Below, piece after piece: positions 1 through 10,542 of a stretch of DNA of 64,000 bases. The notes below the pieces were generated by a model. It was not told the origin of the DNA, did not search any database, and was given only the letters and a program-made list of their open reading frames with translations. This DNA is from Pedococcus dokdonensis (GTDB taxonomy: Bacteria; Actinomycetota; Actinomycetes; Actinomycetales; Dermatophilaceae). A program made the position numbers and the translations under genes. The stretch covers positions 496,001-560,000 of the forward strand of contig NZ_LT629711.1 of assembly GCF_900104525.1 (NCBI RefSeq), read 5' to 3'. Every line of letters starts with the position of its first letter. Position 1 is the first letter of the stretch.

Positions 1-984
1 GCCCGTGGTGTCGCAATCGAGGCCAACCTCGACCGCGGCCGTGGTGCGACCGCGACGGTGCTGGTCCAGTCGGGCACGCTGCACGTCGGTGACGCCATCG
101 TCACGGGCTCGGCCTACGGCCGCGTCCGCGCGATGCTCGACGAGCACGGCAACAACCTCACCGAGGCGGGTCCGTCCCGACCGGTGCAGGTCCTCGGTCT
201 GTCCTCCGTGCCGCGCGCCGGTGACACCTTCGTGGTGGCCCCCGACGACCGCACGGCCCGTCAGATCGCCGAGCGTCGCGAAGCCGCGGACCGGCAGGCC
301 TCGCTGGCCAAGGCCCGCAAGCGCATCTCGCTCGAGGACCTCACCGAGGCGCTCGCCGCGGGCAAGGTCGAGACCCTCAACCTCATCCTCAAGGGTGACG
401 TGTCGGGTTCGGTCGAGGCGCTCGAGGACGCCCTGCTGCAGATCGACGTGGGCGACGAGGTCGACCTGCGGATCATCGACCGCGGCGTCGGTGCGATCAC
501 GATGAACAACATCAACCTGGCCATGGCGTCCAACGCCGTGATCATCGGGTTCAACGTGCGCGCCGAGGGTCAGAACGCCGACTACGCCGACCGCGAGGGC
601 GTCGAGATCCGCTACTACTCGGTGATCTACCAGGCCATCGAGGAGATCGAGGCAGCGCTCAAGGGCATGCTCAAGCCGGAGTTCGAGGAGGTGGAGCTCG
701 GCACCGCCGAGATCCGCGAGATCTTCCGCTCCAGCAAGTTCGGCAACATCGCCGGCTCGATCGTCCGCAGCGGCGAGATCAAGCGCGGCACCCGGGCGCG
801 GATCACCCGCGACGGCGTGGTCGTGGCGGAGAACGTCGAGATCGCCGGTCTGCGCCGCTTCAAGGACGACGTCACCGAGGTCCGCGAGGGCTTCGAGTGC
901 GGCATCAACCTGGGGTCGTTCAACGACCTCCAGATCGGTGACCTCATCGCGACGTCCGAGATGCGCGAGAAGCCGCGCGACTGA
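1..984 (+). CDS. infB: Translation initiation factor IF-2, C-terminal part (5' truncated by window)
   Basis: The open frame runs from base 1 without a start, so only the last 327 residues are present. The first residues ([20 protein letters not shown]) lie just after the GTPase domain and match the IF-2 beta-barrel domain II; domain III follows, and the C-terminal domain that binds fMet-tRNA ends with a [13 protein letters not shown] motif. IF-2 is the GTPase that places initiator tRNA on the 30S subunit and promotes joining of the 50S subunit. The usual infB-rbfA-truB order is kept, but about 1 kb of repeats separates infB from rbfA. A strong hairpin follows the stop codon. Confidence 0.97.
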   Translation, partial: ARGVAIEANLDRGRGATATVLVQSGTLHVGDAIVTGSAYGRVRAMLDEHGNNLTEAGPSRPVQVLGLSSVPRAGDTFVVAPDDRTARQIAERREAADRQASLAKARKRISLEDLTEALAAGKVETLNLILKGDVSGSVEALEDALLQIDVGDEVDLRIIDRGVGAITMNNINLAMASNAVIIGFNVRAEGQNADYADREGVEIRYYSVIYQAIEEIEAALKGMLKPEFEEVELGTAEIREIFRSSKFGNIAGSIVRSGEIKRGTRARITRDGVVVAENVEIAGLRRFKDDVTEVREGFECGINLGSFNDLQIGDLIATSEMREKPRD

Positions 985-997
985 CGCACGACCAGCA

Positions 998-1011
998 GGT
1001 ATGCCGCGTGG
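998..1011 (+). repeat. Intergenic copy of the iterated GGTATGCCG motif (extended form)
   Basis: GGTATGCCGCGTGG lies 13 bases after the infB stop. The same 14-mer is seen at 22149-22162 after rpmA, inside a gene at 36028, and on the other strand at about 26835-26848 before proA. Confidence 0.6.
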
Positions 1012-1016
1012 TCGGC

Positions 1017-1061
1017 AGGGCCCGCACCGCCAGCTCCTCCGAGGGCTGGGGTGCGGGCCCT
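1017..1061 (+). terminator. Intrinsic-type terminator hairpin after infB
   Basis: GGGCCCGCACC (1018-1028) pairs with GGTGCGGGCCC (1050-1060), and an inner CCAGC/GCTGG pair extends the stem. Only a short T stretch follows, as is common in high-GC actinobacteria. Confidence 0.7.
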
Positions 1062-1075
1062 TCCCGTGCTCCCCG

Positions 1076-1846
1076 ACTTCTGGCCAGCGGTGCCGCATGT
1101 CGGGGCTGGGAACCCGGTCTGATCGGGCATGGGTGGCCAGAAGTCGGGGGAGGACGGCACTTCTGGCCAGCGGTGCCGCATGACGGGGCTGGAGACCCGG
1201 TCTGATCGGGCATGGGTGGCCAGAAGTCGGGGGAGGACGGCACTTCTGGCCAGCGGTGCCGCATGACGGGGCTGGAGACCCGGTCTGATCGGGCATGGGT
1301 GGCCAGGAGTCGGGGGTGGTCGGCACTTCTGGCCAGCGGTGCCCCATATCGGGGCTGGGAACCCGGTCTGATGGGGCATGGGTGGCCAGAAGTCGGGGGA
1401 GGTCGGCACTTCTGGCCAGCGGTGCCCCATGTCGGGGCTGGGGACCCGGTCTGATCGGGCATGGGTGGCCAGAAGTCGGGGGAGGTCGGCACTTCTGGCC
1501 AGCGGTGCCCCATGTCGGGGCTGGGGACCCGGTCTGATCGGGCATGGGTGGCCAGAAGTCGGGGAGGTCGGAGGTCGGGGGTGGTCGGCACTTCTGGCCA
1601 GCGGTGCCCCATATCGGGGCTGGGAACCCGGTCTGATCGGGCATGGGTGGCCAGAAGTCGGGGGAGGTCGGCACTTCTGGCCAGCGGTGCCCCATGTCGG
1701 GGCTGGGGACCCGGTCTGATCGGGCATGGGTGGCCAGAAGTCGGGTGTGGTCGGCACTTCTGGCCAGCGGTGCCGCATGTCGGGGCTGGGGACCCGGTCT
1801 GATCGGGCATGGGTGGCCAGAAGTCGGGTGTGGTCGGAGGTCGGGG
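1076..1846. repeat. Tandem array of nine 83-bp hairpin-forming repeats
   Basis: ACTTCTGGCCAGCGGTGCC recurs at about 1076, 1159, 1242, 1325, 1408, 1491, 1590, 1673 and 1756. Every spacing is 83 bp except one of 99 bp, where about 16 bp is inserted. Within each unit TGGCCAGAAGT and ACTTCTGGCCA can form an 11-bp stem, and CCCC-ATGT-CGGGG gives a second dyad. Units differ at few positions (GCCGCATG, GCCCCATG or GCCCCATA). Because 83 is not a multiple of 3, a reading frame shifts at each copy, and the many short ORFs here are repeat echoes. The array fills the infB-rbfA gap. I do not recognise the family. Confidence 0.93.
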
Positions 1847-1981
1847 GTGGCCAGAAGTCGGGGGAGGCAGGGCGCGGTGCGGCAGCGGGCTGGTGGCTGA
1901 CTAGGGTGGAACCGGTCGCGGGGCTGGTCGTCGAGCCGGCTCCGACCTGCCCATCCGCACCGCCCAGCACAGGAGGACGCC

Positions 1982-2500
1982 ATGGCTGACGCCGGACGTG
2001 CCCGCAAGATCGCCGACCGCATCAAGACCCTGATCGCCGCGAACGTCGAGTCGATCGTCAAGGACCCCGACCTGGGCTTCATCACCATCACCGACGTGCG
2101 GGTGACGGGCGACCTGCAGCACGCCTCGGTCTTCTACACCGTGTTCGGCGACGAGGCGCAGCGTGCCAAGACCGCCGCGCTGCTCGAGCAGAACAAGGGT
2201 CGGCTCCGCTCGTTCGTGGGCGGGCAGATCCAGATCCGGCTCACCCCGAGCCTCGACTTCTTCGCCGACGCGATCCCCGAGACCGCCGCGCACCTCGAGG
2301 ACCTCCTGCGCGAGGCCAAGGAGCGCGACGAGGCGGTGGCCGCGTCCGCCGCCGGTGCGAAGTACGCCGGCGAGGCCGACCCCTACCGCAAGCCGGACGA
2401 GGCCCAGGCGGCCGCCGACAGCGACCACGCCGACGAGGACGCCGACGAGAACGCCGACGAGAACGCCGACGAGGACACCGGCACGGATGCCCGCGCCTGA
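1982..2500 (+). CDS. rbfA: 30S ribosome-binding factor A
   Basis: The 172-residue protein begins at an ATG preceded by AGGAGG at 5-6 nt spacing. Residues 1-115 carry the RbfA KH-like fold, including the conserved stretch around DPDLGFITITDVRVTGDLQ. RbfA binds the neck of the immature 30S subunit and helps 16S rRNA 5' end maturation. The tail from about residue 115 is acidic and low in complexity, with short DADENADEN-like repeats, longer than in compact RbfA proteins. The 3' end overlaps the truB start by 14 nt, implying translational coupling. Confidence 0.96.
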   Translation: MADAGRARKIADRIKTLIAANVESIVKDPDLGFITITDVRVTGDLQHASVFYTVFGDEAQRAKTAALLEQNKGRLRSFVGGQIQIRLTPSLDFFADAIPETAAHLEDLLREAKERDEAVAASAAGAKYAGEADPYRKPDEAQAAADSDHADEDADENADENADEDTGTDARA

Positions 2501-3401
2501 CGGCCTGCTCGTCGTCGACAAGCCGGCCGGCTGGACCAGCCACGACGTGGTCGGCCGGGCGCGGCGGCTCTGCGGCACCCGCAAGGTCGGCCACGCCGGC
2601 ACGCTCGACCCGATGGCGACCGGGGTGCTGGTGCTCGGGATCGGGCGGGCCACCAGGCTGCTGACCTTCCTGGTCGGCTGCGACAAGGACTACACGGCGA
2701 CGGTCCGGCTGGGCCAGACGACCGTCACCGACGACGCGGAGGGTGAGGTCACCGCGGCGACGGCTGCCGACGGCGTCACCCCAGCGCAGCTCACCGCCGC
2801 CGTCCGCGACCTCACCGGCGAGATCCAGCAGGTCCCGAGCTCGGTGTCGGCGATCAAGGTCAAGGGTGAACGCTCCTACCACCGGGTGCGGGCCGGCGAG
2901 GACGTCGACCTGCCGGCCCGTCCGGTCACGGTGAGCAGGTTCGAGGTCCTCGGCACCCGCAGCGGTGACGTGGACGGCATACCGGTGCTCGACGTCGACG
3001 TCGAGGTGACGGTGAGCTCCGGCACCTACGTCCGCGCGCTGGCCCGCGACCTGGGAGCCGCGCTCGGGGTGGGCGGTCACCTCACCGCGTTGCGTCGCAC
3101 CCGGGTGGGCGCCTTCACGCTGGCCGAGGCGCACGGTCTCGAGGCGCTCGCCGAGCTGGACGAGCCGGAGCAGCTGCCGGTGACCCCGCTCGCGGACTCC
3201 GCGCGCGCGCAGTTCGCGGTCCGTGAGCTGACCGCCGAGGAGAGCACCGCGCTCGGCTACGGCCAGCGGGTCGACTCGGCCCAGCAGGGTCGCACCGAGC
3301 CGGTGGCTGCCTTCGCGCCCGACGGCCGGCTGGTCGCGCTGCTGGATGAGTCCGGTCACAAAGCCAGGCCGCACGTCGTGTTCGCCCCGGCCGGTTCGTA
3401 G
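2487..3401 (+). CDS. truB: tRNA pseudouridine(55) synthase
   Basis: TruB converts U55 in the T-loop of most tRNAs to pseudouridine. The start is the ATG inside the rbfA 3' end, giving 304 residues; the N-terminal LLVVDKPAGWTSHDVV is typical of the family. The catalytic Asp is D41 in GHAGTLDPMATGVL, and a PUA-like C-terminal region follows. The longer open frame upstream is a shadow of rbfA. The TAG stop also forms part of a -10-like TAGAGT just before ribF. Confidence 0.96.
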   Translation: MPAPDGLLVVDKPAGWTSHDVVGRARRLCGTRKVGHAGTLDPMATGVLVLGIGRATRLLTFLVGCDKDYTATVRLGQTTVTDDAEGEVTAATAADGVTPAQLTAAVRDLTGEIQQVPSSVSAIKVKGERSYHRVRAGEDVDLPARPVTVSRFEVLGTRSGDVDGIPVLDVDVEVTVSSGTYVRALARDLGAALGVGGHLTALRRTRVGAFTLAEAHGLEALAELDEPEQLPVTPLADSARAQFAVRELTAEESTALGYGQRVDSAQQGRTEPVAAFAPDGRLVALLDESGHKARPHVVFAPAGS

Positions 3402-3411
3402 AGTGTCCTCC

Positions 3412-4371
3412 GTGCACCGCTGGACCGACCCCGCCGAGACGCCCCCGGGCCTGCGCCCCTGCGTCGCCACGTTCGGCAACTTCGACGGCGTCCATCTGGG
3501 TCACCGGGCCGTGCTGGCGCGGCTCGTCGCCGAGGCGACCGAGCGCGGCCTGCCGAGTGTGGCGGTGACCTTCGACCCGCACCCGGCCGCGATCTTCCAC
3601 CCCGACACCCTCGAGCTGATCTCTCCCGGACGGCTGCGCGACGACCTGCTCGCGACGACGGGCATCGACGGCCTGCTGGTGCTCGACTTCACCGAGGAGT
3701 TCGCCCAGCAGACCGCCGAGGAGTTCATCGTCCACACCTTCGTCGAGACGCTCGGGGCGCAGGTGATCGTGGTGGGCGAGGACGCGCGTGGCTTCGGCCG
3801 TGGCTACACCGGCGACGTGAGCACGCTCGCCGCCCTGGGCGCAGAGCACGGCTTCGACGTCGTCGTGCTCGACGACCTCGGCAACGGCGAGCGGTGGTCG
3901 TCCTCCGCCGTCCGCCGCCACCTGGCGGCCGGCGAGATCGCCGAGGCCTCGGCCGTCCTCGGGCGGCCGCACCGGATGACCGGCACCGTCGTCCACGGGG
4001 CCCACCGCGGCCGTGAGCTGGGCTACCCGACCGCGAACCTCTCGCCCGACTCGCTCGGGCTGGTCCCCGCCGATGGCGTGTATGCCGGGTGGCTCACCCG
4101 GGTCTCGAAGGCCGATGACGACCCCGAGCGCACCCTGCCGGCGGCCATCTCGGTGGGCACCAACCCGACCTTCGACGGCACTGTCCGCACCGTCGAGGCC
4201 TACGTCCTGGACCGCACCGACCTCGACCTCTACGACGAGGAGGTCACCGTCGAGTTCGTCCACCGCATCAGGCCCACCCTGCGGTTCGACTCGATCGAGG
4301 AGCTCCTGGAGGCGATGGCCGGAGACATCGACACGTGCCGACAGGTCCTGGCCTCGATCGTCCCGTCCTGA
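3412..4371 (+). CDS. ribF: Bifunctional riboflavin kinase / FAD synthetase
   Basis: RibF phosphorylates riboflavin to FMN and adenylates FMN to FAD. GNFDGVHLGH at residues 22-31 is the nucleotidyltransferase signature of the N-terminal FAD synthetase domain; the C-terminal flavokinase domain has GRELGYPTANL. I chose GTG 3412 (VHRWTDPAE..., 319 residues), the usual family start, over GTG 3403. TAGAGT at 3399-3404 ends 7 nt before it, so ribF may also be read as a leaderless message apart from truB. Confidence 0.95.
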   Translation: MHRWTDPAETPPGLRPCVATFGNFDGVHLGHRAVLARLVAEATERGLPSVAVTFDPHPAAIFHPDTLELISPGRLRDDLLATTGIDGLLVLDFTEEFAQQTAEEFIVHTFVETLGAQVIVVGEDARGFGRGYTGDVSTLAALGAEHGFDVVVLDDLGNGERWSSSAVRRHLAAGEIAEASAVLGRPHRMTGTVVHGAHRGRELGYPTANLSPDSLGLVPADGVYAGWLTRVSKADDDPERTLPAAISVGTNPTFDGTVRTVEAYVLDRTDLDLYDEEVTVEFVHRIRPTLRFDSIEELLEAMAGDIDTCRQVLASIVPS

Positions 4372-5516
4372 GTCCACGGTCCCGCCCGGGCGGGCTGTGG
4401 GCCAGGGCGAGCGGGGGCTCCGCGCTGTGGTGGCGCAGCGACTGGGGCCTGGTCGTCGCTGCGCTGGGGCTCTCGCTGGTCGGCGCGCTCCTCGTCTACT
4501 CCGCGACGCGGCACCAGAGCGGCACCGCCTACCTCGTGCGCCACCTGTTCAACACCGCGGTGGGCGTCGTCCTGGCGGCTGCCGTGACCCGCACGGGCTA
4601 CCAGTGGCTGCGCGCAGCCGCCCCCTGGCTCTACCTGGTTTCGGTGGCGGGTCTCGTGCTGGTGCTCACCCCGGTCGGGTCCACGGTCAACGGGTCGCAC
4701 TCGTGGATCCTGCTCCCGGGGGGCTTCTCGGTGCAGCCGTCGGAGTTCGCGAAGGCCGCCCTCTGCCTGGGGATGGCGATCATCCTCGGCGAGCGGATCG
4801 ACCGGGAGGGTCGCCCCGACGGGCGGGACCTGTTGGTCGCGGTCGTCGTGGCCGCGGTGCCGATCGGGTTGGTCCTGGTGCAGCCCGACCTGGGCTCGGC
4901 GCTGGTGCTGGGGGCGCTGGCGTTCGGCGTCATCGCGGTGGCCGGCACGCCCAAGCGCTGGCTCGCCGCAGCGGTGGCACTCGTCGCGGCCGCGGTGGTC
5001 GTCGCGCTCACCACGCCCGTCCTCAGCGACTACCAGCGCGACCGCCTGACCGCCTTCGCCAACCCGCAGGCCGACCCGCAGGGGATCGGCTACCAGACGC
5101 GACAGGTGCGGATCGCGATCGGATCGGGTGGGTGGCAGGGGCAGGGCCTGTTCGAGGGCCGCCAGACGCAGGGAGGGTTCATCCCCTACCAGCAGACCGA
5201 CTTCGTCTTCTCGGTCGCGGGGGAGGAGCTGGGCTTCCTCGGCGCCGCCGGGTTGCTGCTCCTGCTCGGGTTCGTCGTGCTCAGGGCGGTGCTGGTGGCC
5301 GCCCGCGCCCAGGACGCGTTCGGGCGGCTGCTGGCCTCGGGCGTCGCGGTGTGGTTCCTCTTCCAGGTCTTCGAGAACGTGGGCATGAACCTCGGGGTCA
5401 CGCCCGTCACCGGCTTGCCCCTGCCGTTCCTGTCGTATGGCGGGTCGTCGATGTTCGCGTGCTGGCTGGCCATCGGACTCATCAACAACGCCCACCTCGC
5501 CGCTCGGCGCCGCTGA
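4335..5516 (+). CDS. rodA: SEDS-family peptidoglycan glycosyltransferase (RodA/FtsW type)
   Basis: The 393-residue integral membrane protein has about ten hydrophobic segments and SEDS signatures: GSHSWILLPGGFSVQPSEFAK near residues 115-135 and LPLPFLSYGGSS near 362-373. SEDS proteins polymerise lipid II into glycan strands with a class B PBP. The motif variants look more like RodA (elongation) than FtsW, but no partner PBP lies nearby, so the subfamily is inferred. The GTG start lies 37 nt inside ribF; no good later start precedes the first membrane segment. Confidence 0.85.
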   Translation: MPTGPGLDRPVLSPRSRPGGLWARASGGSALWWRSDWGLVVAALGLSLVGALLVYSATRHQSGTAYLVRHLFNTAVGVVLAAAVTRTGYQWLRAAAPWLYLVSVAGLVLVLTPVGSTVNGSHSWILLPGGFSVQPSEFAKAALCLGMAIILGERIDREGRPDGRDLLVAVVVAAVPIGLVLVQPDLGSALVLGALAFGVIAVAGTPKRWLAAAVALVAAAVVVALTTPVLSDYQRDRLTAFANPQADPQGIGYQTRQVRIAIGSGGWQGQGLFEGRQTQGGFIPYQQTDFVFSVAGEELGFLGAAGLLLLLGFVVLRAVLVAARAQDAFGRLLASGVAVWFLFQVFENVGMNLGVTPVTGLPLPFLSYGGSSMFACWLAIGLINNAHLAARRR

Positions 5517-5678
5517 CTCCTCCTGGGTCGGTCACCGGCTCCACGCAGGGGGTCGTTGCGGGTGGCAACCGACCTGAAACCGTTTGGCCACAATCGGGCA
5601 CGTTCACCCCCGCTGTGGTCCGGTGCATGGCACTATCCCCGAAACCCCTGCACCGAGCCCCCGAGCCGAGGAAGGCCC
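5517..5678. other. Intergenic spacer before the acyl-CoA ligase
   Basis: The 162 bp carry no gene I can support. A purine-rich ribosome-binding site (GAGGAAGG) lies directly before the ligase ATG. I could not place a convincing promoter or terminator. Confidence 0.5.
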
Positions 5679-7516
<1,838 letters not shown>

Positions 7517-7529
<13 letters not shown>

Positions 7530-8125
7530 GCGCCACCAGACTCCACCGGCGGGTCGGCGACGAGGGGCACGAAGCGGTACCACCCGTGCTCCTCGACCGC
7601 CGGCCCGTCGTCGTCTGCCCGCACCCGTAGCATCCGCCCCGCGACGGGGATGACGAGCACCCCGGAGGCGGCGAGCTGGTCCACCAGCTCCGCGGGCAGC
7701 TGGGCTGCCTGGGCCGAGACGAGGATGCGGTCGTATGGCGCCCGGGCCGGCCACCCGAGCGTGCCCGGCAGTGAGCGCTCGACGCGGGCCCACGGCATAC
7801 CCAGTGGTGCGAGGTTGGCGGCACCGAAGGTGACGAGCGCCGGCACCCGTTCCACGCCGGTCACCTCCCCGGTGGGGCCGGTCAGGTGGGCGAGGAGGGC
7901 GGTGGTCCAGCCGGACCCCGACCCGACGTCGAGCACCCGGTCGCCGGGCGACACCGCGAGCAGCTCGAGGGTCTGGCGCACCGTGGTGGGTTGGCTGTTG
8001 GTCTGGCCGTGACCGATCGACAAGGGCTCGTCGCGTTCCGCGTGGGCGCGCTGACCGGGCGGCAGGAACCCGGTGCGCGGCACCGCTTCCAGGGCCGCGG
8101 CGACGCGCTCGGCCGGGCTCGGCAC
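7517..8125 (-). CDS. Protein-L-isoaspartate O-methyltransferase family protein
   Basis: The protein of about 202 residues has the PCMT signature LSIGHGQTNSQP (about 35-46) and the SAM-binding loop LDVGSGSGW (about 65-73). PCMT enzymes methylate isoaspartyl residues to start repair of aged proteins. I place the start at GTG 8125 because a -10-like GATACT ends 6 nt before it, implying a leaderless message, and because the upstream open frame has no family similarity. A 41-codon membrane ORF lies just upstream on the same strand. Confidence 0.87.
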
Positions 8126-8135
8126 CCTCCCAGTA

Positions 8136-8261
8136 TCAGTGACCGGAGGCGTGGTGCGCGGCGGGAGCGGGATCCGGTCCGGCCCCGATCCAGTGCGCCG
8201 AGAGGGCGAGCACCAGCAGCAGGCCGAAGGCGGCGATGATCCGGACCGACGAGGAGCGCAT
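8136..8261 (-). CDS. Small single-pass membrane peptide, 41 residues
   Basis: The frame begins MRSSSVRIIAAFGLLLVLAL, a basic N-terminus followed by one hydrophobic segment, then a short Pro/Ala/His-rich tail ending HHASGH. TACCGT ends 6 nt before the ATG, the same leaderless geometry seen at many genes in this window. It ends 10 nt upstream of the methyltransferase start. I do not recognise a family. It could still be a chance frame; the promoter spacing and clean membrane segment argue for a real small protein. Confidence 0.5.
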   Translation of the reverse strand: MRSSSVRIIAAFGLLLVLALSAHWIGAGPDPAPAAHHASGH

Positions 8262-8411
8262 GGGCGCACGGTAGGGCGCAAGGCTGGGAGTTGTCTGGGG
8301 CCAGTGGTCGTCTCCCAGCCATTCCCCAGCCAGGGCGCAGCCACCTCCCACCCACCGCGCGCAGTCTGGCCGGGACGCCCCCGGGTGGGGACGGGTCGGA
8401 GGTTGCAGGCC

Positions 8412-9554
8412 ATGGCGCTGCTCGGGTGGCCACTTCTCGTCACACTGGGTGCGGGCGTCGTCGCCTGCACCGTGGTGACCCTGCTCCTGTGGTCGCGGGT
8501 GCGCGGTCCGGCGCCGGCCCGCGTGGGACAGCGGGTCGCGCTGGTCACGTCGGGGCAGCTCGTCGCGGTGCTGTTCGTCGCGGTGGCTCTCAACGACTAC
8601 GGCTACTTCTACGGATCGTGGTCCGAGCTCCTCGGGACCTCCGTCTCCGCGCCGGCGGTCGTCCACGCCGCGACCAACCGCGTGACGGGACACCATGGCG
8701 GGCCACCCCGGGCGGCCAGGTTCGACCCCTCCCTCGCGGGCATCGACGCCTGGTCCACGCCCACCCAGTGGGCCACCCGCGGACGCGTGGAGGCGGTCAC
8801 CCTGGTCGGTGCCCACAGCGGGCTCTCGGAGGCGGCCGCGGTCTACCTTCCGCCCCAGTACTTCCAGAAGGCCTACGCGCATCACCGCTTCCCCGGGGTC
8901 GAGGTGCTGACCGGCTACCCGGGTGCCACCCGCGAGCTGGTGTCGCGGATGCAGTACCCGGACGTGCTCCTCTCGCAGATCGACGCCCACCGGGCCAGGC
9001 CGATGGTCCTGGTCATGCTGCGGCCGACCGCTGCCCCGCCGCGCGACACCGAGTGCACGGACGTCCCGGGCGGCCCGCAGGTGCTGACCTTCCTCGGCGA
9101 GGACGTCCCCCGTGAGGTCTCGCACGACCTGCGGGTGGCGACGGTCGGCTGGGGTGTGATGGGCAGCTCCACGGGTGGGTACTGCGCGGCCAAGCTCCTC
9201 CTGACCCACTCGACGGTCTTCACCACCGGCGCAGCCCTGTCGGGGTACTACCACACGCTGGAGGACGACACGACGGGCGACCTGTGGGGCGGCTCGGCGG
9301 TCCTGCGCGACCTGAACGACCCCGAGTGGCTCCTGCGGCACCAGCCGGCACCACCGGTCTCGCTCTTCGCGACCATCGGCACCGGCGAGGTCAGCGGCAC
9401 CGGGCTGCAGGACACCCGGCGGTTCGTCGCGCTCGTCCACCCGCCGATGTCGGTGACCTCCGTGGTCATCCAGGGCGGTGGGCACAACTTCAAGGCGTGG
9501 TCGCCGATGATGCCGCGTGCGCTGGACTTCCTGTCGGCGCACCTGGCGAGCTGA
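8412..9554 (+). CDS. Membrane-anchored esterase of the antigen 85 / esterase D superfamily
   Basis: The 380-residue protein starts with two hydrophobic segments within the first 65 residues and continues as an alpha/beta-hydrolase. GVMGSSTGGYCAA near residue 250 is the GxSxGG nucleophile elbow, and GGGHNFKAW near the C-terminus supplies the catalytic His. Such proteins are often annotated as esterases related to mycolyltransferases, with the catalytic domain outside the membrane; the substrate is unknown. The ATG at 8412 fits the first hydrophobic segment. The gene stands alone between two oppositely oriented genes. Confidence 0.82.
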   Translation: MALLGWPLLVTLGAGVVACTVVTLLLWSRVRGPAPARVGQRVALVTSGQLVAVLFVAVALNDYGYFYGSWSELLGTSVSAPAVVHAATNRVTGHHGGPPRAARFDPSLAGIDAWSTPTQWATRGRVEAVTLVGAHSGLSEAAAVYLPPQYFQKAYAHHRFPGVEVLTGYPGATRELVSRMQYPDVLLSQIDAHRARPMVLVMLRPTAAPPRDTECTDVPGGPQVLTFLGEDVPREVSHDLRVATVGWGVMGSSTGGYCAAKLLLTHSTVFTTGAALSGYYHTLEDDTTGDLWGGSAVLRDLNDPEWLLRHQPAPPVSLFATIGTGEVSGTGLQDTRRFVALVHPPMSVTSVVIQGGGHNFKAWSPMMPRALDFLSAHLAS

Positions 9555-9584
9555 CGGCTCCCGCCCGTCGGTCCGCGGCCGCGG

Positions 9585-10445
9585 TCAGGGGTGGGTGGCG
9601 GCGAGGAGCGTCCGGGCGATGAGCGCGTGCCCCGCCGCGTCGGGGTGGTCGCCGTCCGCCGAGAGCAGCGCCGTGGGGTTGCGGCTCCCGTCGGCGCTGA
9701 GGAACGGCTCGTAGAGGTCCACGCAGGTGTCACCGGCAGCACGGGCGGCCGAGCAGATGGCGCGGTTGGCGGCCACGGTCACGGTGTCGCTCCACTCGGC
9801 GAACCCGGGTCCCCGGGTCGCATCGGCCACGTCCCCGTCCTCGAACACGTTCCAGTAGGTCGTCACCTCGACCCGCTGCGCCGCAGGCCCGAGCGCACGG
9901 ATCCTGCGCAGGTCGGAGGCGAGCCCACGCCCCATCGACGCGACGCCTGGTGCCACGCAGCCGGTGTCGCAGCCGCTCCGCTCCCAGCGGTCCTCCAGGC
10001 CGGCGAGGTCGTTGGCACCGATCGTGACGACGACGACGTCGGCGGACGCGACCGCCCTGGCCGTTTTGGCCCGAGCAAGCCCCGCGGCCAACGAGCCGGT
10101 CGTCAGACCCGGCACGCCCAGGTTGGTCGCCTTCACCGGCCCCCCGTCGCGAGCGGCGAGCAGCCGGGCGAACCGCTCCACGAAGGGAGTGCAGCCGCAG
10201 TTGGTGCCCGCGGTCACCGAGTCGCCGAGTCCCACGACCGAGCGGGGGGCCGGCCCAGGGCCGGCTGCGCTGGTGGTCGGGACCGCCGCAGGGCTGCTGG
10301 ATGGCACGGAGGCCGCCGTCGACGGTGTCCGTCGGGTCGACGGGCCCCCACCGACCACGGCGGTCACGACAGCGAGGGCGACGAGGCCGGCTGCCACCGT
10401 CGCTCCGACGGCCAGGGCTGGGCGCGACACCGGGTGGGGAGGCAC
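9585..10445 (-). CDS. SGNH/GDSL hydrolase, secreted or membrane-anchored
   Basis: The 286-residue protein has a hydrophobic N-terminal segment (about 10-33), a Ser/Pro/Ala/Thr-rich linker to about residue 68, and an SGNH hydrolase domain. GLGDSVTAG holds the nucleophile S76, IGANDLAG is block III, and DGDHPDAAGH carries the catalytic Asp and His. Family members deacylate lipids or sugars; the target is unknown. The GTG start has TAGCAT ending 6 nt before it, so the message is probably leaderless. Cysteines around NCGCTPF suggest export and disulfides. Confidence 0.86.
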   Translation of the reverse strand: MPPHPVSRPALAVGATVAAGLVALAVVTAVVGGGPSTRRTPSTAASVPSSSPAAVPTTSAAGPGPAPRSVVGLGDSVTAGTNCGCTPFVERFARLLAARDGGPVKATNLGVPGLTTGSLAAGLARAKTARAVASADVVVVTIGANDLAGLEDRWERSGCDTGCVAPGVASMGRGLASDLRRIRALGPAAQRVEVTTYWNVFEDGDVADATRGPGFAEWSDTVTVAANRAICSAARAAGDTCVDLYEPFLSADGSRNPTALLSADGDHPDAAGHALIARTLLAATHP

Positions 10446-10542
10446 CGCGCGATGCTAGGAGCGCCGGCTGGGAGAACCGTGGGAGTCTCGGCTGCCCGCG
10501 CGGTTCGGTGCTCCGGCGTCCCGCCGTTACCCTTGGGGCACC

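Noticed and set aside
1076..1846. CRISPR array in the 83-bp repeats
   Set aside because: Whole 83-bp units are nearly identical with no unique spacers, and no cas genes are in the window.
944..1990. Several ORFs of 80-450 residues across the array on both strands
   Set aside because: They are translations of an 83-bp repeat (not a multiple of 3), so the same peptides appear in rotating frames. No start context or family supports them.
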